From positions 1,054,001 to 1,118,000 of the forward strand of contig NZ_CP065383.1 of the NCBI RefSeq assembly GCF_015775515.1: 64,000 bases of DNA, read 5' to 3'. Within the stretch, counting starts at the first letter, position 1; each line of letters starts with the position of its first letter. Origin of the DNA: Atribacter laminatus. Lineage in GTDB: Bacteria; Atribacterota; Atribacteria; Atribacterales; Atribacteraceae. Below the pieces are notes generated by a model, which did not search any database, was not told where the DNA came from, and saw nothing but the letters and a program-made list of their open reading frames with translations. A program made the translations under genes and the position numbers. This document shows, piece by piece, positions 1-9,245 of the stretch.

Positions 1-1
1 T

Positions 2-538
2 GTCCCTGCGGTTTTTTCCGGTGAAGGTGGGGATGAATTGTTTGCCGGTTATGATTATTTAAAATCAATTCCCACTGAAAAGTTGCCCGATGAATTAAGG
101 GATATCATGCTTCGTCTTCACAATACAGCTTTGCAGAGGGTAGATCGTTGTGCTTCTGCCTTTGGTATTGTAGCCTATGTACCCTTTCTTCACCCCGATG
201 TTGTCAGTTTCGCTTTAAGCATCCCTCCTCAGTATAAAATAAAGAATCAAGAAGAGAAGTGGATTTTGCGATGCGCATTGGAAAATGAACTCCCAAATCG
301 AGTTCTTCATAGAAAGAAAGCCAAATTTTGGGAGGGAGCTGGAGTCAATGAAATTTTAGCTTCCTATGCGGAAGAGAAAATTGCAGCATCAGAATATGAA
401 AAAGAGCGTATTCTCCCGAATGGATGGAAACTGCATTCTCGGGAAGAATATCTTTATTATAAAATTTTTAAAGATTGTTTTGGCAAAGTAAATCGTCTTG
501 ACTGGATGGGCCGGACGAAAACCTATTCAGAAAATTAA
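2..538 (+). CDS. asnB: asparagine synthase (glutamine-hydrolysing), C-terminal part; 5' end outside window
   Basis: The open frame enters from the left edge and encodes the C-terminal end of an AsnB-type synthetase, which uses ATP and glutamine-derived ammonia to amidate aspartate (or a related acid) in the cytoplasm. The first visible residues read FSGEGGDELFAGY, the family's ATP/pyrophosphate-binding signature, so the codon at 38 is internal and not a start. Downstream, RVDRCASAFGIVAYVPFLHP matches the second conserved block of the synthetase domain. The glutaminase domain lies outside the window. The gene could equally be an exopolysaccharide- or peptide-modifying AsnB paralogue; substrate cannot be decided from this fragment. 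Confidence 0.85.
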   Translation, partial: VPAVFSGEGGDELFAGYDYLKSIPTEKLPDELRDIMLRLHNTALQRVDRCASAFGIVAYVPFLHPDVVSFALSIPPQYKIKNQEEKWILRCALENELPNRVLHRKKAKFWEGAGVNEILASYAEEKIAASEYEKERILPNGWKLHSREEYLYYKIFKDCFGKVNRLDWMGRTKTYSEN

Positions 539-599
539 CTGTTTTTAAGAATAATGTTTTCCCAATTAAGATGTAGTAAATTTCTTCAAGGAGAACAAT

Positions 600-1235
600 T
601 AAAGCTACCATTCTATCCTGAAAATACCGTGAACCGTGAAGCGTGAATTGTGAGCAGTTTAAAAATCCACCCTCATCCTCACCTTCTCCCATCAAGGGAG
701 AAGGAATGATATAATTTTTTTCCCTCGCCCCTTCGTGGGAGAGGGTCAGGGTGAGGGGGATACCTATTTTCATCCTTACCTAGTTCTTCTAGACATCATG
801 AGGGTCTATCCAGAAAATACCATCTTATAAATTCCCCCATTGAGGGGGGATAAAGGGGGGTGTGCCTTTAATCGGTCATCCTGAGCCCTCGCTTTTCGAG
901 GGCGTGAGGATCTCATCTTTTAAGTTTTTTCTTCATAAATACTTTAAATGATGAGATTCTTACGTCGTCCGGCAAAAACACCGGACTCCTCAGAATGACT
1001 AAGTGGATGGTAGAGATTGCCACGTCGCACAAGACGCTCCTCGCAATGACCGAGCAGGAAAAAAACTCAAATCCCCCTTACCCCCTTTGCTAAAGGGGGA
1101 AACGATTCCTGGGAAGGCATTTTCATCCTCATGTGGTGCTGCATAAGCAGCATGAGGGTCTATCCTGAAAATATCGTGAATCGTGAAGCGTGAACTGTGA
1201 GCAGTTTAAAAATCCACCCTCATCCTCACCTTCTC
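600..1235. repeat. mosaic island of dispersed palindromic repeats (first of two tandem units)
   Basis: No gene is visible. The stretch is a patchwork of short palindromic modules that recur throughout the window: a module around CACCTTCTCCCATCAAGGG, one around GAGGGTCAGGGTGAGGGGG, a CTCATC...GATGAG hairpin module, a GTCATCCTGAG...GAGGATCTCATC module, a CCGGCAAAAACACCGG hairpin and an ATTGCCACGTCGC...GCAATGAC module. The segment near 620-690 is repeated near 1169-1235, and the block after it is repeated after the IS element (2542-2960), so this looks like a tandem duplication of a unit of about 550 bp. Confidence 0.8.
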
Positions 1236-2541
1236 TGTACGAACGGGGACATAGGTTACACTTTAGTCTAAGGACATAGGTAACACTTTTTAATCATCTT
1301 GAATCTCCGTTGATTCAAAAGTAAGGGTCTTTTTATCAATTATACCAATATCATAGGTAGAGAAACTAACTAACCAGGAATGAGTATAGTCTTTGAATCC
1401 GAGAAGTTCACCAGCAAAGACTTTACTGATTCTGATCAGACGGTTGCCATAAAGAGAAATCCGTCCTGAGGAATCGACTTTACGAGTGAGCGTATGATGA
1501 GGATATTCACAATCACTTAAGGTTTTTGGATAGGGCCGGTCACTTTTGTGGTACCAGGAAGCTGGGGTTTCTTGGTTGATTGCTTCATGGGGTCGTACGG
1601 TGTTATAGATGGTTTTAAAGGTTTCAAAGCGGTCTTGTTGGGTGAAAAGATTGGTGGCTGGTTTTTGACAGGCCTCTTCTTTTAAGGTGCGGTGCATCCG
1701 TTCATGACGGCTATTTTGTTCTGGATGTCCCGGATCAATGCGCTCTAAGATGATGCCGAGTTTCACTAACCACACCGAGAGTTGAGTGAGTCCAAAGGGA
1801 GAGTGAAGAGAAGCAAAGGGACTCCCGTTATCACTGCGGATCACCTGGGGAAGACCATATGTGGAAAAGCACTCTTTGAAGACCGGAAGGGATTCTTGAA
1901 TGCTGGGAGAGGAAAGAGCTTCACAGGCAAGGAGATACCGGCTATAGTGATCGGTGATGGTTAAAGGATAACAGTATTTCCGATCTTGGGTTCGAAATTG
2001 TCCTTTAAAGTCGACACACCAGATCTCATTGGGTTCATGGCTGGTTCGAAGTTGACTGGTTGGCACACTTCTTCTCAATCGACGAGGGTGTGATCTCACC
2101 AGTCCATGGCGAGATAAGATGGCACTGATGGTACTGATTGCTGGAAAGACAATATCGGGATACTGTCTTTCCAAGGCGGGCTTGAGCTTTTTAGCTCCCC
2201 AACTGGGATGCTTGAATTTGGTATCCAGAATCATTTGCTCGGTCAGGGCATCAGTTTGACCCGCCAGGTGATGAGGACGTCGGGATTGATCTTTAAGTCC
2301 ATCCAAACCAAAGGCTTGAAAACGATGAATAAACTTATAGGCGGTTTTTCGAGAGATTCCATATTCTCGACACAAATCTGTCACCTTTTCCTTGTTGAGA
2401 TAACGATAAATCAATTCTTGTCTGAGATCCACTTTGTGTACCTCCGTCCATGGCATAAGGCATTCCTCCTTATGCCAGTAGTATACAAAGTGTTACCTAT
2501 GTGTCAGGAACTTTCTGTTACCTATGTGTCCGGATCATACC
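1236..2541 (-). mobile_element. IS481-family insertion sequence, apparently complete
   Basis: One DDE transposase gene lies between imperfect terminal inverted repeats. The left end begins TGTACGAACGGGGACATAGG; the right end, read on the other strand, begins GGTATGATCCGG followed by ACACATAGG. A second GACATAGGTAACA-type copy lies just inside each end. The element interrupts the dispersed-repeat sequence CACCTTCTCCCATCAAGGG; joining the flanks restores it if the trinucleotide CTC (1233-1235 and 2542-2544) is a target duplication. The short duplication is a best guess because one end is imperfect. Confidence 0.8.
1290..2456 (-). CDS. IS481-family transposase (DDE integrase core)
   Basis: A 388-residue transposase that cuts and joins the ends of the surrounding IS. 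The N-terminus carries a helix-turn-helix region (VTDLCREYGISRKTAYKFIH), followed by the rve-type integrase core with the expected acidic residues: aspartate in IWCVDFKGQF, aspartate in VIRSDNGSPF and glutamate within HERMHRTLKEEA. The frame is uninterrupted and both element ends are present, so it may be functional. The start is the ATG at 2456, preceded on that strand by AGGAGG-like sequence just inside the inverted repeat. IS3-family proteins share the core, but the single ORF favours IS481. Confidence 0.9.
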   Translation of the reverse strand: MPWTEVHKVDLRQELIYRYLNKEKVTDLCREYGISRKTAYKFIHRFQAFGLDGLKDQSRRPHHLAGQTDALTEQMILDTKFKHPSWGAKKLKPALERQYPDIVFPAISTISAILSRHGLVRSHPRRLRRSVPTSQLRTSHEPNEIWCVDFKGQFRTQDRKYCYPLTITDHYSRYLLACEALSSPSIQESLPVFKECFSTYGLPQVIRSDNGSPFASLHSPFGLTQLSVWLVKLGIILERIDPGHPEQNSRHERMHRTLKEEACQKPATNLFTQQDRFETFKTIYNTVRPHEAINQETPASWYHKSDRPYPKTLSDCEYPHHTLTRKVDSSGRISLYGNRLIRISKVFAGELLGFKDYTHSWLVSFSTYDIGIIDKKTLTFESTEIQDD

Positions 2542-3160
2542 CTCCCATCAAGGGAGAAGGAATGATATAATTTTTTTCCCTCGCCCCTTCGTGGGAGAGG
2601 GTCAGGGTGAGGGGGATACCTATTTTCATCCTCATATGGTGCTGCTAGACATCATGAGGGTCTATCCAGAAAATACCATCTTATAAATTCCCCCATTGAG
2701 GAGGGTTAGGGGGTGTGTGTCTTTCATCAGTCATACTGAGCCCTCGTTTTTCGAGGGCGTGAGGATCTCATCTTTTAAGTTTTTTCTTCATAAATACTTT
2801 AAATGATGAGATTCTTACGTCGTCCGGCAAAAACACCGGACTCCTCAGAATGACTAAGTGGATGGTAGAGATTGCCACGTCGCACAAGACGCTCCTCGCA
2901 ATGACGGATTTAGATAGGTATTTTCATCCTCATCTGGTGCTGCCAAGAGCGACATGAGGGTCTATCCTGAAAACCCACAGGCATGGTAAATCAAGCCCCT
3001 ACCAAAGAATATAAAATGTAGGGGCGCAATTTATTACGCCCTTTCTTTTAATGTAGCGACATGCCATGGCATGTCGAATTCTTGATTTTTCATATTCATC
3101 TGGTGCTTTAAAGGAGCATGAGGGCTTAGACTGAATGCAATTTAACTTATGGAGGGGCAT
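2542..3160. repeat. mosaic repeat island, second tandem unit
   Basis: Continues the repeat block interrupted by the IS. 2542-2930 closely repeats 690-1060. From about 2975 a different module appears, with a hairpin around AAGCCCCTACC...GTAGGGGCGC and then the perfect 20-bp palindrome CGACATGCCATGGCATGTCG at 3057-3076. The same module recurs near 8020-8140 and, degenerate, near 30700-30800. From 3161 to the corA start I see no gene or recognisable site. Confidence 0.75.
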
Positions 3161-3375
3161 ATAAGAGCAAATAAAAATTTTTTATTGCTATTAAAAATAA
3201 CGAAAAGATATAATGATTTATGCTTCTAAAAATAAGAATTTTATTTGTTGAAACCTTCGCTCGCTATGAATTCCTTCTCAAAAAGACTTATGACCAATAA
3301 AAAATCAAATAGATAATATTTAAGAAAGTGGTAATATGATTCATAAAATTTCATTAATATTACGGAGAAATATCT

Positions 3376-4443
3376 ATGACCAATACCGATAGCAAGAAGA
3401 ATGAGTTCGGTAATTTTCTACAAGATGATGAAGATCATGTTGATTCAAATGATAAAGAAAGAAAGTTATTTCATATATTTAAATATAACGATAATCAATA
3501 TCAAGAGATACAAACTGAGTTTATCGATGATGTAATCAATTTGAGAGACAGTCAGTCGATAACCTGGATTAATGTTGATGGTATCTGTCAGGAAAATATA
3601 TTATCCAAAATAGGATCGATATTTGGCATTCACCATCTCGTTTTAGAAGATATTCTCGATACTACCCAACGCCCAAAAGTCGAAGATTATGAAAATTATC
3701 TCTATATTGTTGTAAAAATGGTATATAGCCAGAGTCAGTTAAATGAAATCATCTCAGAACAGGTCAGTCTTATATTAGGAGACAAATTTGTTATCTCTTT
3801 TCAGGAAGAAAAAAAAGGAGATGTTTTCGAAGAAATAAGGAATCGCATTCGTCTCGGTAAAGGTCGGTTGAGAAAAGCAGGAGCCGATTATTTGATTTAT
3901 GCTCTGCTGGATGCGATCGTCGATAATTATTTTCTTATGGTGGAACAAATTGGGGATCAATTAGAAGAATTAGAAGATGAACTGGTTGATCATTCTTCTT
4001 CAAAAATTTTACCGAGGATTCATTTTCTAAAAAGGAATATGATATATTTTCGAACCTCTATTTGGCCCATGCGGGAAGTGATTGGTTCTTTAGAAAGACG
4101 CGAGTTTCCTTTTATTGAAAAAGCCACCGTTGTGTATTTACGGGACATCTATGACCATATTACTCAACTTATCGATACCATTGAAACTGATCGAGAATTA
4201 ATTTCCAGCATGATCGATATTTACCTCTCGAGTATCAATAATCGTTTAAATGAGGTGATGAAAGTTCTAACCATGATTGCTACCATTTTTATGCCCCTTT
4301 CTTTTATTGCAGGAATCTATGGTATGAATTTTCGTTTTATGCCTGAATTGTATTGGAAATGGGGATATCCAATCACCTTGTTCGCCATGGGAGGAATAGC
4401 GTTGATTATGATATTTTTCTTTAAAAAAAAGAAATGGTTATGA
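3376..4443 (+). CDS. corA: CorA-family magnesium/cobalt transport protein
   Basis: A 355-residue inner-membrane divalent cation channel of the CorA (2-TM-GxN) family. Residues 1 to about 285 form the cytoplasmic funnel with long charged helices. The first membrane helix ends in the diagnostic YGMNF motif (GMN at 316-318), the loop carries MPE, and a second hydrophobic helix is followed by the basic tail KKKKW. Length and architecture are normal. The ATG at 3376 follows ACGGAG. It is separated from the fusion gene downstream by about 90 bp. I see no magnesium riboswitch in the leader. Transport of Mg2+ versus Co2+ or Zn2+ cannot be told from sequence. Confidence 0.92.
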   Translation: MTNTDSKKNEFGNFLQDDEDHVDSNDKERKLFHIFKYNDNQYQEIQTEFIDDVINLRDSQSITWINVDGICQENILSKIGSIFGIHHLVLEDILDTTQRPKVEDYENYLYIVVKMVYSQSQLNEIISEQVSLILGDKFVISFQEEKKGDVFEEIRNRIRLGKGRLRKAGADYLIYALLDAIVDNYFLMVEQIGDQLEELEDELVDHSSSKILPRIHFLKRNMIYFRTSIWPMREVIGSLERREFPFIEKATVVYLRDIYDHITQLIDTIETDRELISSMIDIYLSSINNRLNEVMKVLTMIATIFMPLSFIAGIYGMNFRFMPELYWKWGYPITLFAMGGIALIMIFFFKKKKWL

Positions 4444-4536
4444 GCGATTTATTCTTTTTTCTTTTGGATCATAAGAAATGGTTTTTAATAAAATTTTAAA
4501 TAAAAATTTATGATTTGTGAGGAGGGTCTATTATTT

Positions 4537-6537
4537 ATGAATGAAGAGTCATCAAAAGGGACTCCCCCTTTAATCCGGAAAAAAGGTGGGAGTAAAATGA
4601 AAAAATCTTTAGGACCGGTTGTGAATTTAGAGGAGCACGTTTACCCTGATTGGTGGCGAAGAATATTTAATTCAATTTATTTAAAAACCGATGCCGATAT
4701 TGTCGAAGACAAGGAAATAACCCGCAAAGAGGTTGATTTATTTACCGAAGCTGTTTCACTATCTCCCGATGACAAAATATTAGATCTTTGTTGTGGTCAG
4801 GGAAGGCACTCTATAGAGCTGGCACGACGAAACGTGAGAAATATCTATGCGTTAGACCGTTCTCATTACTTAATACAGAAAGCTAAAATTCAGACAAAAA
4901 AAGAAGGTTTATGTATCCAGTTTCGAGAAGGAGATGCGAGAAAACTTCCCTATTCAAGCGATTTTTTTGATGTGGTTCTTATATTAGGTAATAGTTTTGG
5001 ATATTTTGAAACTGTTCAAGATGATATGAAAATATTAAAAGAAATTTTCCGGGTTTTGAAGCCTTGGGGACGATTGTTAATTGATGTCGCCGATGGTGAG
5101 TTTTTAGCTGCCCATTATGAGCCCCGGTCATGGGAATGGATTGACAAAAAATATTTTGTTTGTCGAGAACGATCCCTTTCGGCTGATGGACATCGACTGA
5201 TATCTCGAGAAATAGTCAATCATGTGGATCGAGGAGTCATAGTTGACCAATTTTATGGAGAAAGACTCTATACAGAAGATGAACTTGGCCAACTCCTAAA
5301 AAATACTGGTTATAATAATGTTGTTTTTCATGGAAAGTTATTATCACATTCCCAAAGAAACCAAGATTTAGGCATGATGCAACAAAGAATTATCGTCAGT
5401 TCTCGAGTAAAAAAACCATGGACTACAATTAAAAAAAAGCTGCCACCAAGCATTCGACGAGTTGCTGTTGTATTCGGTGATCCAGGAAAGCCTGACATTT
5501 TAAAACCATCCTCAGTTTTTGATGATGATGATTTTTATACCATAGATCAATTAAAATCTGCTTTAAAAGAATTAAGAGAATATAGCTTTATTTATTTGGA
5601 TAATCATCAAAAATTGATAAATGATCTCATTTCCCAAAAGGGGAAAATTGACTTGGTTTTTAACTTGTGTGATGAGGGTTTTAACAATGATCCTCGAAAG
5701 GAATTGCATATCCCATCTTTCTTAGAAATGATGGGAATTCCGTATACCGGATCCGGACCTCAGTGTTTAGCCTATTGTTATGATAAATCATTGGTAAGAG
5801 GAATGGCTCGGGAAATGAACATTCCGGTTCCAAAAGCCTATTTTATTAAACCGGAAGACACCATATTTGATCTCATGATAAATTTTCCAGTCATAGTAAA
5901 GCCAAATTTTGGTGATGCCAGTTTTGGAATCACTCAAAAAAGTGTTGCTTATAAAATTGAAGAATTGATGAATGCTATATCCGATATCCGTAGCCAATTT
6001 GGTTATGATAAACCAATTTTAGTTGAAGAATTTATAACTGGTTCAGATCTTAGCCTGGGAATTATTGGAAATTCCCCCGAATCGTATATGGTACTTCCAT
6101 TGTTGGAAGAAGATTACTCAGAACTACCGGCGGAATTACCAAAAATTTGTGGATACGAAGCAAAGTGGCTTCCTGGCTCGCCCTATTGGAAAATTAAGTC
6201 AATTAAAGCTAAAATACCTGAAGAGACTAAGAAATTTATCATAGGAAGTTCGTTGAAACTTTTTGTGAGACTGGAATGTCGAGATTATGTTCGTTTTGAT
6301 TGGCGTTTGGATGATCAAGGGAATCCGCGACTATTAGAAGTGAACCCTAACCCTGGTTGGTGTTGGGACGGGCATTTAGCTAAAATGGCAAAATTGGCTG
6401 GAATATCATATGCTGAATTGTTAGAATCAATATTAAAAGCTGCTGACATTCGCTTAGGTTTTCGGACTATAAATGGGATAAAGAAAACATACAATAATGA
6501 ACATCAAACAACTGATCAAGAAATTCTTATAAAATAA
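4537..6537 (+). CDS. fusion protein: SAM-dependent methyltransferase + D-Ala-D-Ala-ligase-like ATP-grasp
   Basis: A 666-residue two-domain enzyme. The N-terminal part (about 1-290) is a class I methyltransferase with motif I LDLCCGQGRH at 82-91 and a methyltransferase-11-like core. The C-terminal part (about 306-666) is an ATP-grasp ligase resembling D-alanine-D-alanine ligase: N-lobe start RRVAVVFGDPG, substrate/ATP segment GIPYTGSGP, nucleotide-binding VIVKPNFGDASFGI near 451 and metal-binding EVNPNPGW near 598. The ATG at 4537 is preferred over an upstream in-frame ATG (4510) because GGAGGG lies between them, correctly spaced. An aldo/keto reductase follows 24 bp later, probably in the same operon. 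The domain pairing suggests ligation of an amino or carboxylic acid coupled to methylation; the substrate is unknown. Confidence 0.8.
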   Translation: MNEESSKGTPPLIRKKGGSKMKKSLGPVVNLEEHVYPDWWRRIFNSIYLKTDADIVEDKEITRKEVDLFTEAVSLSPDDKILDLCCGQGRHSIELARRNVRNIYALDRSHYLIQKAKIQTKKEGLCIQFREGDARKLPYSSDFFDVVLILGNSFGYFETVQDDMKILKEIFRVLKPWGRLLIDVADGEFLAAHYEPRSWEWIDKKYFVCRERSLSADGHRLISREIVNHVDRGVIVDQFYGERLYTEDELGQLLKNTGYNNVVFHGKLLSHSQRNQDLGMMQQRIIVSSRVKKPWTTIKKKLPPSIRRVAVVFGDPGKPDILKPSSVFDDDDFYTIDQLKSALKELREYSFIYLDNHQKLINDLISQKGKIDLVFNLCDEGFNNDPRKELHIPSFLEMMGIPYTGSGPQCLAYCYDKSLVRGMAREMNIPVPKAYFIKPEDTIFDLMINFPVIVKPNFGDASFGITQKSVAYKIEELMNAISDIRSQFGYDKPILVEEFITGSDLSLGIIGNSPESYMVLPLLEEDYSELPAELPKICGYEAKWLPGSPYWKIKSIKAKIPEETKKFIIGSSLKLFVRLECRDYVRFDWRLDDQGNPRLLEVNPNPGWCWDGHLAKMAKLAGISYAELLESILKAADIRLGFRTINGIKKTYNNEHQTTDQEILIK

Positions 6538-6561
6538 ATTAATATCAGGAGGTAGGTCATT

Positions 6562-7536
6562 ATGAGGACTCGTCGATTAGGGAAAACCGATCTCGAACTA
6601 ACGGTGATTGGATTTGGATCTTGGGCAATTGGTGGTGGAGGATGGAGACACGCCTGGGGCCCTCAAGATGACTCTGAGTCTATTAAAGCCATAAAGAATG
6701 CTTTGGATCTCGGGATAAATTGGATTGATACCGCTGCAATTTATGGTCTTGGTCATTCAGAAGAGATTGTTGGGAAAGCTATCAAGGATTTTCCCAAAAA
6801 ACCAATCATAGCAACAAAATGTGGTTTAGTATGGGATGAAATGAAAAATATTTCTAACCGACTTAAAAGAGAAAGCATTAAAGCTGAGGTTGAAGCAAGT
6901 TTGAGGAGATTAGAAATCGATACCATTGATCTCTATCAAATTCACTGGCCGATCCCCGATGAAGATATCGAGGAAGGTTGGGAAACAATGGCTCAATTGG
7001 TAAAGGAAGGGAAAGTGAGATATATTGGGGTATCGAATTTTAATATATCCCAAATGAAACGAGCCCAATCAATTTATCCAGTTGCTTCGCTGCAACCTCC
7101 TTACAGTATGCTGAAAAGAGATGTAGAAGAAAACACCCTCCCCTACTGTAGCCAAAATTCTATTGGCGTTGTTGTTTATAGTCCAATGCAAAAAGGATTA
7201 CTGACCGGCAAAATGACTCGGGAACGGATATCACGTTTTCCGACTGACGATCACCGAAGAAACGATCTCGAGTTTAATGAGCCATTGGTTAGCTATAATC
7301 TCGAATTCGTTAATCAACTGATTCCAATAGCTAAAAAACATAATAAAACTCTTGCGCAATTGGCAATTGCTTGGGTTTTGAGGCGTCCTGAAGTAACCTC
7401 AGCAATTGTGGGAGCTCGACGTCCGGATCAAATAGCTGAAACAGCTTTAGCGGGAGATTGGACACTTCCTCACGAGGATATCGATACTATTGAGGATTTA
7501 CTTTATCAGCGAAAACAAAAAGCAATGAACAAATAA
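6562..7536 (+). CDS. aldo/keto reductase
   Basis: A 324-residue NAD(P)H-dependent oxidoreductase with a TIM-barrel fold. The catalytic tetrad is visible: D56 and Y61 in WIDTAAIYG, K86 in IATKCG and H128 in YQIHWP. The cofactor end IVGARRPDQI near the C-terminus is typical. AGGAGG precedes the ATG by a normal distance, and the gene follows the methyltransferase/ATP-grasp fusion closely, so both are probably co-transcribed. AKRs of this type act on sugars or other aldehydes and ketones; the substrate is not evident. Immediately downstream, 7546-7557 and 7586-7597 form a 12-bp inverted repeat (ATAGAGGGTGAA and its complement) that may end the transcript, although no T-run follows. Confidence 0.9.
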   Translation: MRTRRLGKTDLELTVIGFGSWAIGGGGWRHAWGPQDDSESIKAIKNALDLGINWIDTAAIYGLGHSEEIVGKAIKDFPKKPIIATKCGLVWDEMKNISNRLKRESIKAEVEASLRRLEIDTIDLYQIHWPIPDEDIEEGWETMAQLVKEGKVRYIGVSNFNISQMKRAQSIYPVASLQPPYSMLKRDVEENTLPYCSQNSIGVVVYSPMQKGLLTGKMTRERISRFPTDDHRRNDLEFNEPLVSYNLEFVNQLIPIAKKHNKTLAQLAIAWVLRRPEVTSAIVGARRPDQIAETALAGDWTLPHEDIDTIEDLLYQRKQKAMNK

Positions 7537-7639
7537 TTACTCACCATAGAGGGTGAAAGCTTAACAATTTATTTAATAATTCTGCTTCACCCTCTATCCT
7601 GAATAAACCGAATATTTTTAAAGTCATTTTTTTAGAGCA

Positions 7640-8200
7640 ATGAACCAGGATCTCATTTTGGACTTTCACCCTCACCTTCTCCCATCAAGGGAGAAGGAAC
7701 TCTGACTCGTCATTCAGGCTATGTCATGATTATTTTGTAAATATTTACCACCACTTAGGTTAATATTTTACAGTTATATTGGGAATAGATAACCAAAAAA
7801 CTGAAGATAAATAGAATGTATCCTCCACTTTCAAGCTCTTCTTGGTGTATGAAAGGGATTGTGACACAGTCTGATTGACGGAACAGTTAAAAATTCAAAT
7901 CCCCCTAACCCCCTTTGCTAAAGGGGAATTTTTCCCTCGCCCCTTGGTGGGAGAGGGTCAGGGTGAGGGGGGTAACTCATTTTCATCCTCAACTGGTGCC
8001 ACCAAAGTGGTATGTAAGTCTATCCTGAAAATCCACGGGCATGATAAATCAAGCCCCTGCCAAAGAATTAAAATTGGAGAGGCACAATGTATTATGCCCA
8101 TTCTATAATTATTGTAGCGACATGCCATGGCATGTCGAATCTTGGATTTTCATACTCATCTAATACTACGCAACCTTATTAGCATGAGGATCTATCAGTT
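7640..8200. repeat. mosaic repeat island including a copy of a ~145-bp repeat
   Basis: Gene-free. It contains the CACCTTCTCCCATCAAGGG module (7672-7700), one copy of a longer repeat of about 145 bp (7737-7880) starting TTTACCACCACTTAGG that recurs twice at 37498-37856, the CCCCCTTTGCTAAAGGGG hairpin, the GAGGGTCAGGGTGAGGGGG module, and the palindrome CGACATGCCATGGCATGTCG at 8118-8137. Confidence 0.75.
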
Positions 8201-8201
8201 T

Positions 8202-9245
8202 TTATAATTTTTCCAGTAATGGGATATCACTCCCATTGGTTTTTTTCATTTCATGAAAGAAAGCGATTAAATTATTCATTGGGCAATCCGATCCAATTTC
8301 GTGAGAAGCTGAAATTACATAATTATTTTTTGACCCTAAAACTTCAATACATTTTCTTACTTCCGATTGAACGTCGGTAGGGGTACCAAAAGGTAAGGTT
8401 TTTTGGGTACTTATCCCTCCCATAAAAGTGAGATGATCGCCAAAACGGTTCTGAAGAAGTTGAATATCCATGGCTTGTGGCTGGACTGGTATAAGAACGT
8501 TGAGTCCAATTTCAACCATATCATCCAAAATATCCAAGACATTTCCACAGGAGTGATGGAAAACCGGTATCCCCTCTTTTTTGGCGACATCCCAAATTCT
8601 TCTCAACCTTGGTTTAAGAAGGTCTTGCCAGGTTTTTCGGGCAATCAATAAACCCCGTTGAGTTCCATAATCATCCCCAGTATAGATTCCATCTACGCCC
8701 AGTTGGATCAAATGACGAAGAACCTCAATTTGGTAATCAGTGATGAGATCCAAAAGTCTTTCTAATTCGGTTCGATTATCAATAAGGTCAATCATGAAAT
8801 TCTCAAAACCTCTCAATAGCCAGGCTCTTTCCATAAGAACCCAACCCTGAGTTGAGAGAATAAAGTATTCTTTTTTCTGCCCATCCTGAAGGGGAAAGAA
8901 ATCCTGATATAGAATTGGATTCTGGGGATCGGGGAATTGAAAGGAATGAAAGTTATTCCAATCAGTTAACGGATGAAAACAAGGGAGATACCCTTCCGAT
9001 TTAACAAGATCCCACCCAACTCCAAAAACATCATAATCAGTCCCCTTTTCTTCGTCTAATTTTACTTTTTTATGGGTATCAATATAGAGAAAATGGTTTC
9101 CTAAAAGCTCTGGTAGCTCTTTCTCCTGGATTTGAAAATGGCTGAGAAATTCTTTTTTCATTCTCCAGGTAAAATCGATTTGGTGAGGAAGACGATCGCT
9201 TCTTCGGTGATGGATAGCATGATTGACTCTTTCTTTTTTGGTCAA
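8202..9245 (-). CDS. uroporphyrinogen-decarboxylase-like (URO-D superfamily) protein
   Basis: A 347-residue TIM-barrel protein of the URO-D/cobalamin-methyltransferase superfamily. The N-terminus TKKERVNHAIHHRRSDRLP is the superfamily's opening, and FHHSCGN is the H-x-C-G-N metal-site-like motif. The last third has SHEIGSDCP where corrinoid methyltransferases such as MtaA carry a cysteine ligand. It is not the haem-pathway HemE, which would begin differently and is found in other contexts. Its start overlaps the stop of the ROK kinase by 4 bp (ATGA), so the two are translationally coupled; this places it in carbohydrate metabolism. Precise reaction unknown. Two paralogues lie at 40059 and 44568. 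Confidence 0.85.
   Translation of the reverse strand: MTKKERVNHAIHHRRSDRLPHQIDFTWRMKKEFLSHFQIQEKELPELLGNHFLYIDTHKKVKLDEEKGTDYDVFGVGWDLVKSEGYLPCFHPLTDWNNFHSFQFPDPQNPILYQDFFPLQDGQKKEYFILSTQGWVLMERAWLLRGFENFMIDLIDNRTELERLLDLITDYQIEVLRHLIQLGVDGIYTGDDYGTQRGLLIARKTWQDLLKPRLRRIWDVAKKEGIPVFHHSCGNVLDILDDMVEIGLNVLIPVQPQAMDIQLLQNRFGDHLTFMGGISTQKTLPFGTPTDVQSEVRKCIEVLGSKNNYVISASHEIGSDCPMNNLIAFFHEMKKTNGSDIPLLEKL

Noticed and set aside
3161-3375. Magnesium riboswitch upstream of corA
   Set aside because: The leader is AT-rich without the conserved stems of known Mg2+-responsive riboswitches, and no hairpin-plus-T-run was found.
8202-9245. Haem-pathway HemE assignment for the URO-D-like proteins
   Set aside because: All three sit with sugar genes, lack other haem genes nearby and carry methyltransferase-like or altered metal motifs.
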